Part shown: positions 26,205 to 33,493 of the stretch, piece by piece
How the letters are laid out: each line of letters opens with the position of its first letter
How positions within the stretch are numbered: the first letter of the stretch is position 1
Assembly (NCBI GenBank): GCA_944323685.1
Contig: CALUTJ010000002.1
Coordinates: 89,740 to 153,739, forward strand
Direction: 5' to 3'
Source of the DNA: Candidatus Gastranaerophilales bacterium
GTDB taxonomy: Bacteria; Cyanobacteriota; Vampirovibrionia; Gastranaerophilales; Gastranaerophilaceae
Length of the DNA stretch: 64,000 nucleotides
Translations under genes and position numbers: made by a program
The notes under the pieces: model-generated
What the model saw: only the letters and a program-made list of their open reading frames with translations
Told to the model about the DNA's origin: nothing
Database searches by the model: none

Positions 26205-26389
26205 ATTATATTTCCTCCTAAAAAATCATCTTTGCTAAAATTTTAGTCTTATAAATTCCGATAAAAAATTGCACATGTGTATATAATTTGAATTATCCTT
26301 ACAAAAGGCTTTTCTAAACCTTACTACTGAACTTTCTAAAGAAAATTACACCCTCTGCCGACTTTACAGGTATAAAAAAGGAGAAGCAC

Positions 26390-26563
26390 ATGGCAAAGAT
26401 TTTAGAAAACATAAACGGCAGAAGGCTTATACAGGTATCTACAGACGACATAATTGCACTTGTCAGAGAATATCAAACCGCAAGATGCAGTTCAAATTCT
26501 TACGAAGAGACAAGAAAACTGCTGGATAAAAAATATATTTACATACCTGAAGATTTTGATTGA
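26390..26563 (+). CDS. Small hypothetical protein (57 residues)
   Basis: An ATG with a strong AAAAAGGAGAAG ribosome site opens a 57-codon frame (MAKILENINGRRLIQV at the start, IYIPEDFD at the end). It is charged, with no membrane segment. The family was not recognised. The -35 box of the next gene's promoter overlaps its stop codon. The ribosome site and protein-like composition support expression. Confidence 0.6.
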   Translation: MAKILENINGRRLIQVSTDDIIALVREYQTARCSSNSYEETRKLLDKKYIYIPEDFD

Positions 26564-26588
26564 TAACACAAAAAAATACTGCTATAAT
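26560..26588 (+). promoter_or_regulatory. Promoter of the Lys-rich exported protein gene
   Basis: TTGATA (26560-26565), a 17-base spacer and TATAAT (26583-26588) preceded by TGC make a near-consensus extended promoter 45 bases upstream of the start codon. Confidence 0.75.
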
Positions 26589-26632
26589 TTAATAATCCAC
26601 GATGCTAAACGGGAAAATTGGAGGGAATTATA

Positions 26633-26980
26633 ATGAAAAAACTTTCAACACTTTTATTAGCGCTGGCTTTTATGTTCAGCACAGGTGCTTCTATGGCTGC
26701 CGGCAATTTCTTGCAGGATTACCAGCAAAAACGTAATGAAGCAATTAAAAAACAAGACGCTAAAATAAACGAATACCAGAAAAAACAAGAAGAAGCACAG
26801 AAAAAACGCGAAGCTGATAAAAAAGCCTGGGAAAAGAAACAAAAAGAAGCTCAGAAAAAACGCGAAGCTGACAAAAAAGCATGGGAAAAGAAACAGCAGC
26901 AGCAAAAAGCAGCAGCCCAGCAAAGACAACAGCAAAGAAAAGATGCTATTAAAAATTTAAAAGATTCATTTAAGTTTTAA
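26633..26980 (+). CDS. Exported Lys/Gln-rich coiled-coil protein
   Basis: A 115-residue protein with a clear signal peptide (MKKLSTLLLALAFMFSTGASMAAG) and a mature part that is almost entirely Lys, Glu, Gln and Ala. Two tandem 18-residue repeats (KKQEEAQKKREADKKAWE and a one-residue variant) form a highly charged helix, then a poly-Gln/Ala stretch. The ATG at 26633 follows GGAGGG; the in-frame TTG at 26618 is rejected because it lies within the ribosome site region. It has a strong promoter and a strong terminator, so it is probably an abundant periplasmic protein. The function is unknown. Confidence 0.8.
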   Translation: MKKLSTLLLALAFMFSTGASMAAGNFLQDYQQKRNEAIKKQDAKINEYQKKQEEAQKKREADKKAWEKKQKEAQKKREADKKAWEKKQQQQKAAAQQRQQQRKDAIKNLKDSFKF

Positions 26981-26984
26981 TTAT

Positions 26985-27015
26985 AAAAAGGCGGTGATTA
27001 ATTCACCGCCTTTTT
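26985..27015 (+). terminator. Strong terminator after the Lys-rich protein gene
   Basis: Stem AAAAAGGCGGTGA with TCACCGCCTTTTT around a five-base loop. Confidence 0.9.
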
Positions 27016-27045
27016 GCAAGCCAAAACAAATTCCCCTAAAAAAAC

Positions 27046-27073
27046 TTTGCCGGCCAATTTATAATGTTATAAT
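27046..27073 (+). promoter_or_regulatory. Possible promoter of the 27119 gene
   Basis: TATAAT at 27068-27073 preceded by TGT, with TTTGCC about 16 bases upstream. The -10 box is good, the -35 box moderate. Confidence 0.45.
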
Positions 27074-27118
27074 ATTTTTGTAAACAGCAGTTTATAGTCC
27101 TTACAAAAGGCGGTTGAG

Positions 27119-27841
27119 TTGAATAAATTTATACAAAAAATAATAAACTACATACTAAAACGCAGACGCGACAGGCTGGCACAGACACTTGAGGTTATGA
27201 AGCCGCGCACTTATACAAATTCCACAACCAAAACCCACATGAATTCTTCCGAAACTTTGACAATCTCTGCACAAACGGAACAAATTCTCGAAACAATGAC
27301 AGCCGAACTCGTTAACATAATAAAAGCGTGTGACACTGACGCAGACAAAATTCTTGAATACATTCAAAAACATTCGACCCCTGTTTATAAACTGAAAAAT
27401 GCAGAAAAAATTCTTTCAACAATAAAAGAAGAGCAGGGATTTATTACCCCCGTCAGCGGACTGAAAGCCTGCTGGCTGAATTTTTGGACGGGGATTAGTG
27501 CTGCAAAGCTTAACCTGTCATTTAAAACCAAAGCAATGTTTGTTTTAAATGACGAAGCCCCCAATATATATTTTTTGCTTCACCAGCTGCATTTGTGGTA
27601 CGGTTTCACAAAGAATTTGCCGGGGTTTGATGAAAAATCACGCAAACTTTTAAAAGCGCATATTGATGTTATGAATGAATCGGACATAACAGGAATGACT
27701 ATAGAAGAAATAATAGGGCTTAAAGAAGCCATAGCCCGTGACAGAGAAGCAGCGGAGTTTGTTATTCAACTGGCAAAAGAAAACAGCGGAGCCAAAAAAG
27801 CGCTCGAAAAAATGCAGCAGGAAGGCGGAGCAAGTATTTAA
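27119..27841 (+). CDS. Hypothetical helical protein
   Basis: A 240-residue protein with a basic amphipathic N-terminus (KKIINYILKRRRDRL) that could touch the membrane surface, then predicted helices and no known motif. The TTG start is supported by AAGGCGG seven bases upstream; the first ATG in frame is at codon 27 and has no ribosome site. It has its own promoter and terminator. The family was not recognised. Confidence 0.65.
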   Translation: MNKFIQKIINYILKRRRDRLAQTLEVMKPRTYTNSTTKTHMNSSETLTISAQTEQILETMTAELVNIIKACDTDADKILEYIQKHSTPVYKLKNAEKILSTIKEEQGFITPVSGLKACWLNFWTGISAAKLNLSFKTKAMFVLNDEAPNIYFLLHQLHLWYGFTKNLPGFDEKSRKLLKAHIDVMNESDITGMTIEEIIGLKEAIARDREAAEFVIQLAKENSGAKKALEKMQQEGGASI

Positions 27842-27852
27842 CTGAAATCATA

Positions 27853-27886
27853 AAAAGAGGGGCTTTTAATTTAAAAGTCCCTCTTT
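27853..27886. terminator. Bidirectional terminator between the 27119 gene and aspS
   Basis: Arms AAAAGAGGGGCTTTT and AAAAGTCCCTCTTTT with one mismatch and a four- to five-base loop, between convergent genes. Confidence 0.85.
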
Positions 27887-27909
27887 TCCTATTTTGTTTA
27901 ACAACTGTT

Positions 27910-29709
27910 TTACACGTGAGCTTCGTGTTTTACGGTTGATTTAAGATGCAATTCCATCAACTGTTCTTCGGAAGCATATGTCGGAGCGTTAGTCATAAGA
28001 CATTTAGCCGCCGAATTTTTCGGGAAGGCAATAACTTCTCTGATAGATGTGTTACCTGTAAGCAGTGCAACAAGTCTGTCTAAACCTATTGCCAAACCGG
28101 CATGCGGCGGGGTGCCGTACTGGAATGCCTGAATCATAAAGCCGAATTTTTGTTGAACTTCTTCTTCGCTAAAGCCCAGTGCTTCAAAAACTTTTTGCTG
28201 AACCTCGCCGGAGTGAATTCTAACAGAACCGCCACCTAATTCAGTACCGTTATACACGATGTCATAAGCAATAGAACGCACGCTGAGCGGGTCAGTTTTC
28301 ATTTTGTCAACGTCTTCAATGTTCGGAGAAGTGAACGGGTGGTGCATAGCCATCACACGGTCAAATTCTTTGCTGTATTCAAACATCGGGAAATCAACAA
28401 CCCACAACAAAGCGTGTTTGGTTTTGTCAATAAGGTTCAATTTATCACCGAAGAAAAGTCTGAATCTGCCCATAACATCGTAGGTAGTTTTCTTGTCATC
28501 GGCAACAAAGAACACAACATCACCGGGGTTTGCGCCTGCACGGTCTTTAAGCGTTTGAATCTGCTCTTCCGTCAAGAATTTCAGAATCGGTGATTTAACA
28601 GTACCGTCTTCCATATAAGTAATCCACGCAATGCCTTTTGCACCAAATGAAATAGCAGTAGCGCGCACGTCATCCATTTCTTTTCTTGAGTAGCACGCAA
28701 TACCGGGGATTTTTACGGCTTTAGCAATACCGCCTTTTTTAAGCGTGTCTTTCACGGGTTCAAAAGTCGATTCCGCCATAATATCAGAGATATCAAAAAG
28801 CTCAAGTCCAAAGCGGGTATCCGGTTTATCAGAGCCGAATCTGTCCATGGCATCTTGCCAGCTGATTCTTTCAAACGGAGGTTTCACCTCTACGCCTGCG
28901 GCCTCAAAAGCTTTTACAATCAGGCCTTCTGTCATTGTAATAACATCGTCCTGAGTTGCAAACGACATTTCCATGTCAACCTGAGTAAATTCAGGCTGTC
29001 TGTCAGCTCTTAAGTCCTCATCGCGAAAGCATTTTGCTATTTGATAATATTTTTCAATACCGCCAACCATCAAAAGTTGTTTAAATATCTGCGGTGATTG
29101 CGGTAACGCATAGAATTTACCCTCCTGAACGCGGCTCGGTACAAGGTAATCTCTTGCACCCTCAGGAGTTGTGTTAATCAAAATAGGAGTTTCCACCTCG
29201 GTAAATTCGCATCCGTTGAGGTAATTTCTTATTGCCGTAACGATTTTATGTCTTAATTTGAGGTTGTTAGCCATTTGAGGACGGCGGATATCAAGGTATC
29301 TGTATTTTAAGCGGATATCTTCTTTTGTATCGTCCGAAGAAAGTTCAAACGGAAGCAATTTTGCCTCTGAAAAGATTTTTACCTCTAAAGGATACATTTC
29401 TATCTCGCCTGTTGCAAGCTCTGCGTTATATGTTTCCGGCGGTCTTTTAGTGATTTTGCCTTTAACCTGAATAACATACTCGTCTTTTAATTTAGAAAAA
29501 ACAGCATGTACGTCAGGGTTAATTTGAGGGTCGGCAACAACCTGAAAAAATCCTGATTTATCACGTAATTCTATAAAAATAATACCGCCGAGGTCGCGTA
29601 CTGCGGAAACCCATCCTGCAAGCGTAACCTCCTTACCGGTATCGTTTATTGTTAAATCCTCATTATAGTGTGTTTTCATAGAGGAAAGAGTGTGCACATC
29701 TGTAGTCAT
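27910..29709 (-). CDS. aspS: Aspartate--tRNA ligase
   Basis: Class II synthetase for tRNA-Asp (or Asp/Asn in organisms that use amidotransferase). It has an N-terminal OB-fold anticodon domain (VTLAGWVSAVRDLGGIIFIELRD), motif 2 (FRDEDLRADRQPEFTQVDMEMSF), the bacterial GAD insert in the middle, and motif 3 (GLAIGLDRLVALL). The ATG at 29709 (MTTDV) is chosen: GGGA lies upstream and the product is then 599 residues. The upstream start at 29763 would add 18 hydrophobic residues that are not part of the family. Confidence 0.96.
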   Translation of the reverse strand: MTTDVHTLSSMKTHYNEDLTINDTGKEVTLAGWVSAVRDLGGIIFIELRDKSGFFQVVADPQINPDVHAVFSKLKDEYVIQVKGKITKRPPETYNAELATGEIEMYPLEVKIFSEAKLLPFELSSDDTKEDIRLKYRYLDIRRPQMANNLKLRHKIVTAIRNYLNGCEFTEVETPILINTTPEGARDYLVPSRVQEGKFYALPQSPQIFKQLLMVGGIEKYYQIAKCFRDEDLRADRQPEFTQVDMEMSFATQDDVITMTEGLIVKAFEAAGVEVKPPFERISWQDAMDRFGSDKPDTRFGLELFDISDIMAESTFEPVKDTLKKGGIAKAVKIPGIACYSRKEMDDVRATAISFGAKGIAWITYMEDGTVKSPILKFLTEEQIQTLKDRAGANPGDVVFFVADDKKTTYDVMGRFRLFFGDKLNLIDKTKHALLWVVDFPMFEYSKEFDRVMAMHHPFTSPNIEDVDKMKTDPLSVRSIAYDIVYNGTELGGGSVRIHSGEVQQKVFEALGFSEEEVQQKFGFMIQAFQYGTPPHAGLAIGLDRLVALLTGNTSIREVIAFPKNSAAKCLMTNAPTYASEEQLMELHLKSTVKHEAHV

Positions 29710-29794
29710 TTTTATTTTCCCTATCCTTAATAATATTGCGTAATACAAATTTATAACAAACAAATTACAGAATCAATTTTGCAACTGCATTTTA

Positions 29795-29971
29795 TCTAAT
29801 CTAGTATCGCAGTTGCCGCCTCGAGCCTTCGAGCCGTCACTGCTCACCTTTGCCTTCTTTTTCGGCTGAACTGTGGTGAAGCCTGAAAAATGGCTTCACT
29901 ATGTGAACAATGTGACACTCCAAAAATTCGTTCACGTCTCTTTGCTTCTTATCACGAATTTTTCTCGGACA
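29795..29971 (-). repeat. 177-bp interspersed element, copy 6, overlapping the rnpA 3' end
   Basis: Full-length copy. Its first 20 bases (sense strand) are inside the rnpA reading frame and encode the last residues and the stop codon of that protein. Confidence 0.9.
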
Positions 29972-30332
29972 AATTAACCTGCAAACGCTGAATTAATTTG
30001 AAAAAAGATTTTTGAATGTCGCAAAGTTTGCAGCCGAGAGTTTTTTCTTTCGGCAAAATTACAAACGACATATACTGCTCGCATACACCGAGTTTATTTT
30101 CTTTTATGGCAAGTCTTATGCATTCTCTCAAAAGACGTTTTATACGGTTGCGCCTTACCGCGCGTTTGTGGTATTTTTTGCTCACAACAAAGCCGAAACG
30201 CGTCTGAGAAAGCGGGTCTGTTTTTATTTTCCCCGCATAAATCGTAAGCAAAGAATCAGACACAATATGTCTGTTTCGATACGTTGCATCAAACGCCTGC
30301 TTGTTTTTAAGTCTAAACTTTTTTGGAATCAT
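29952..30332 (-). CDS. rnpA: Ribonuclease P protein component
   Basis: Protein subunit of RNase P, which cuts the 5' leader from tRNA precursors. The 126 residues start MIPKKFRLKNKQAF, as in the family, and contain the RNR signature RAVRRNRIKRLLREC and the FGFVVSKKYHKRA strand. An ATG three codons upstream is an alternative start. rpmH, the usual upstream neighbour, is not here, and no yidC or yidD follows. The C-terminal Ser-Glu-Lys-Asn-Ser and the stop codon come from the start of a 177-bp element, so the original tail has been replaced or extended. Confidence 0.92.
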   Translation of the reverse strand: MIPKKFRLKNKQAFDATYRNRHIVSDSLLTIYAGKIKTDPLSQTRFGFVVSKKYHKRAVRRNRIKRLLRECIRLAIKENKLGVCEQYMSFVILPKEKTLGCKLCDIQKSFFKLIQRLQVNLSEKNS

Positions 30333-30363
30333 ACTAACCATTAAAACACAAAATACAAAACAA

Positions 30364-30398
30364 AAAACAGACAGCTGTTAAAAAAAGCTGTCTGTTTT
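30364..30398 (-). terminator. Terminator after the prepilin genes
   Basis: Thirteen-base arms AAAACAGACAGCT and AGCTGTCTGTTTT, with T runs on the - strand. Confidence 0.85.
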
Positions 30399-30415
30399 AA
30401 TCTCAATAATTTTTA

Positions 30416-31111
30416 TCAATTAGAATTTTTTATATCAATCTTCTTTTCTTTAATAACTTTTGCGGCGCAGTCAATACCGGTTCCGCCTTTAACACAACTT
30501 GCGGAATTATTGTCTGTACCTGCCGGCACAACACCATCACCTCTTATTACACAGAAAAAGAACATATCATAGCCAAAACGGTTAGGGCCTCTATCGCCGT
30601 TTACGTCTACAAGGAAACGCCCCAGAGAACCTTTTCCAATTCTTTCAGCGGATACGCCCTTATCAACACCGCAATCTCCGGCAGAATAGTTAATAGACAT
30701 ACCGTCAGTTGTTCTGACATTATATTGATAGCCGTCATAACTGTTTGTATGATTTCTTCCGCCAAGCTGTTTAGGAACACCGCTCCAGTTACAGCCTTTT
30801 TCATTTGGCAAACAGGCTTTTACGATATTTAAGTTAGAAACAAAGCCTTCTCTATAATCCTTCTTTTCACCCATCCAGAAGGTTGCCGCGTCATTCCACT
30901 TTGTACCGTAGCCTACAGGCCCGTAGTCAGGTTTCATTCTGTCTATTGCCTGACTTAATGTAGAATAGGCTTTTAAGCAGCCCGCAACCATTTCATTGTT
31001 TCTTGTGTTTTGCTGCAAAGTTGGTATTGTCATTGCCGCAATAACACCGATAATCATTAAAGTAACAAGTACTTCCGCCAGTGTGAATGCTTGTATTTGC
31101 CGCAATCTCAT
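30416..31111 (-). CDS. Prepilin-like protein (type II secretion/type IV pilus), copy 2
   Basis: A 231-residue protein with a prepilin leader: a short basic start (MRLRQIQA) then FTLAEVLVTLMIIGVIAAMTIPTL, where the peptidase would cut before Phe. The residue before the cut is Ala rather than the usual Gly. The globular part has pairs of cysteines and a VDVNGDRGPNRFGYD loop, typical of a calcium-binding pseudopilin-like motif. It is a tandem paralogue of the next gene, with an almost identical first 75 residues but a divergent centre. The substrate or pilus type is unknown. Confidence 0.82.
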   Translation of the reverse strand: MRLRQIQAFTLAEVLVTLMIIGVIAAMTIPTLQQNTRNNEMVAGCLKAYSTLSQAIDRMKPDYGPVGYGTKWNDAATFWMGEKKDYREGFVSNLNIVKACLPNEKGCNWSGVPKQLGGRNHTNSYDGYQYNVRTTDGMSINYSAGDCGVDKGVSAERIGKGSLGRFLVDVNGDRGPNRFGYDMFFFCVIRGDGVVPAGTDNNSASCVKGGTGIDCAAKVIKEKKIDIKNSN

Positions 31112-31139
31112 AATTATTTCTCCGACTTTATCATCAAGT

Positions 31140-31835
31140 TTATTTTATCTCAATTTTCTTTTCTCTGATTACTTTTGCAGCACAGTCATAACCCGAACCG
31201 TCTCTTGTACAAGAAGTTTGAGATGTACCCGAACCGGCAGGAATAACCCCTGAACCTTTATATAAAGCAAAGTAATATATATCTCTTCCGAATCTGTTAG
31301 GCCCTTTCTCTCCGTTAACGTCAACTAAAAAACGCCCTAAACAATTATTCATATTGTCATCAACCTCGTCAACATTTAAGAAAGGCGCGCAAGCAGACCT
31401 GCCTGACTCTCTATACATTATACACATACCGTCAGTTGTATGCATTGTATAACCGTTAACCATTGTTTCAGTATCTATATTTCCACCGTTGAGCTGCTTC
31501 ATTGTTTCAGCGTAACACGTTGCGTTATTAGAATCTTCAACGCTAACATAATTGAATTGAGAAACAAAACCTTCTTTATAATCCTTCTTTTCACCTTTCC
31601 AGAAAGTTTCCGCATCATTCCATTTTGTACCGTAGCCCACAGGGCCGTAGTCAGGTTTCATTCTGTCAACAGCCTGACTTAAAGAAGAATACGCTTTAAG
31701 TGTAGCAGAAACCAGTTCATTGTTTCTTGTATTTTGCTGCAAAGTTGGTATTGTCATTGCCGCAATAACACCAATAATCATCAAAGTAACAAGTACTTCC
31801 GCTAAAGTGAACGCGCTAATCTTTTTCGATTTCAT
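31140..31835 (-). CDS. Prepilin-like protein (type II secretion/type IV pilus), copy 1
   Basis: A 231-residue paralogue of the gene at 30416, with leader MKSKKISA then FTLAEVLVTLMIIGVIAAM and a VDVNGEKGPNRFGRD loop near the end. The ribosome site AGAGGA lies in the final codons of bioA, two bases separate the genes, and so the three genes bioA-prepilin-prepilin look like one transcript. The central, probably surface-exposed part differs strongly between the two copies while both ends are conserved, as expected after duplication followed by divergence. PilT at 12924 could serve the same machine. Confidence 0.82.
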   Translation of the reverse strand: MKSKKISAFTLAEVLVTLMIIGVIAAMTIPTLQQNTRNNELVSATLKAYSSLSQAVDRMKPDYGPVGYGTKWNDAETFWKGEKKDYKEGFVSQFNYVSVEDSNNATCYAETMKQLNGGNIDTETMVNGYTMHTTDGMCIMYRESGRSACAPFLNVDEVDDNMNNCLGRFLVDVNGEKGPNRFGRDIYYFALYKGSGVIPAGSGTSQTSCTRDGSGYDCAAKVIREKKIEIK

Positions 31836-31837
31836 TT

Positions 31838-33205
31838 TTATCCTCTATAATTTTCCGTAACTGTTTTTATTGCATTATACGCTATTTTTGTCAGTTGTTC
31901 AATTTCTTCATTTTTTATAATAAGAGGAGGCATAAAATAAATAACATTGCCTATCGGTCTTAAAATTGCCCCAAGTTTCAAAGCCTGTTTAAAAACTTTG
32001 TGCCCGATTCTTTCATTAAAATCATAAGGCTCTTTTGTTGATTTATTTCTTACCATTTCCACAGCGCCAATCATGCCTGTTTGTCTGACATCACCGACAT
32101 GCTCAAGATTTTTAAATTGTTCAAGACACTTTGCAAGTTTTTCTATTTTTGGCGGCAAACTTTCTATAACATGTTCCTGCTGCATAAGTTTCAAATTTTC
32201 AACAGCTACTGCACAAGCAACAGGATTCCCCGTAAAGCTGTGTCCGTGGTAAAAAGTTTTCAGGGTTGAAAAATCATCATAAAACGCATCATAGATTTTG
32301 TCCGTGGTAACGGTTGCGGCAAGAGGGATATAACCGGCTGTTATTCCTTTTGCAACACAAAATATATCAGGTTTTATGCCGGCATGTTCAAAAGCAAAAT
32401 ATTTGCCTGTTCTGCCAAAAGCCATCGCAACCTCATCATCAATAAGTAAAATATCATATTTATCACAAAGCGCCCTTAATTTTGTCAAATATTGAGCCGG
32501 ATACATTCGCATGCCGGCAGCCCCCTGAACAAGTGGTTCTACTATAATTGCAGCGATTTCAGAGTGTTTTTTAGAAAACAGTTGTTCGACATCTTCAATA
32601 CAATCTATATTACATTCGCACTGCTGTTTATTTTTAGGGCATCTGTAACAAAATGGAGCACTGACTTTTAGGGTTTCAAAGACAAGAGGATTGAAGATTT
32701 TTTTGTAAATATCGATTCCGCCGACGGAAACAGAGCCCAGAGTATCACCGTGATAGGATTCTGTCATTGATACAAAATATTTTTTCTCCGGCTTGCCTTT
32801 TTGATACCAGTACTGATACGCCATTTTTAAGGCAACTTCAACAGCGGTTGAACCGTCATCGGAATAAAAGACTTTAGAAAAAGGAGCACCTGCCAGTTTT
32901 ACAAGCTTTTCAGCAAGTTCAATTGCTGGTATATGCGTAAAATCTGCCAGCAGAACATGTTCTATCTTCTGCGCCTGAGAGGTTAATACGCCGTTTATTT
33001 TTGGGTTGGAATGTCCCAGTGTATTTACCCACCACGAAGAAACCGCATCTATATACTTATTTCCGTCCGCATCATACAGATATACGCCTTCTCCTCTCTC
33101 AATTAAAATCGGCTTAAAATCCGCTCCTTCATATTGTTTCATCTGTGTATCGGGGTGCCAGACATATTTTAAATCTTTTTCAATCCATTCTTCTTTTGTT
33201 GTCAT
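31838..33205 (-). CDS. bioA: Adenosylmethionine-8-amino-7-oxononanoate aminotransferase
   Basis: PLP enzyme of biotin synthesis that makes 7,8-diaminopelargonate. The 455-residue class III aminotransferase shows FYSDDGSTAVEVALKMAYQYW, ESYHGDTLGSVSVGG, the Asp region LLIDDEVAMAFGRTGK and the PLP-lysine region CVAKGITAGYIPLAA. The N-terminal WHPDTQMKQY and SSWWVNTLGH are typical of BioA rather than other class III enzymes. No other bio gene is nearby. The unusual point is its close coupling with two prepilin genes. The 288-base gap upstream (33206-33493) is very AT-rich and shows no BirA-like operator to the eye. Confidence 0.93.
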   Translation of the reverse strand: MTTKEEWIEKDLKYVWHPDTQMKQYEGADFKPILIERGEGVYLYDADGNKYIDAVSSWWVNTLGHSNPKINGVLTSQAQKIEHVLLADFTHIPAIELAEKLVKLAGAPFSKVFYSDDGSTAVEVALKMAYQYWYQKGKPEKKYFVSMTESYHGDTLGSVSVGGIDIYKKIFNPLVFETLKVSAPFCYRCPKNKQQCECNIDCIEDVEQLFSKKHSEIAAIIVEPLVQGAAGMRMYPAQYLTKLRALCDKYDILLIDDEVAMAFGRTGKYFAFEHAGIKPDIFCVAKGITAGYIPLAATVTTDKIYDAFYDDFSTLKTFYHGHSFTGNPVACAVAVENLKLMQQEHVIESLPPKIEKLAKCLEQFKNLEHVGDVRQTGMIGAVEMVRNKSTKEPYDFNERIGHKVFKQALKLGAILRPIGNVIYFMPPLIIKNEEIEQLTKIAYNAIKTVTENYRG

Positions 33206-33493
33206 AATATTCCTTTCACAATATTAATTCAATTTTATAACAACATTTTTTTTGACAAAATATTTGTGTTACAGCTCTCATAAAATACAGCTTATATATT
33301 ATGTCTGCCTGCGCCGAATTTAATATAATAACAATATTTATTAACTTATTTAAAACTTTTTCCGATACCCTCAAGGACAAAGACAGGCGCGTATTGGTTC
33401 TGATTGAATAAATATTAACTTTGAAGAATTATAAAAATATAACAAAACCGTTGTGTACTCATATGAAGAACAATAAAATTAAAGGTGGTTTAA

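Noticed and set aside
26657..26935. A 92-codon - strand frame opposite the Lys-rich protein gene
   Set aside because: Phe/Leu-rich shadow of Lys/Glu codons on the other strand; no ribosome site.
29710..29763. Longer aspS start
   Set aside because: It would add 18 hydrophobic residues not seen in AspRS; the ATG at 29709 has a ribosome site.
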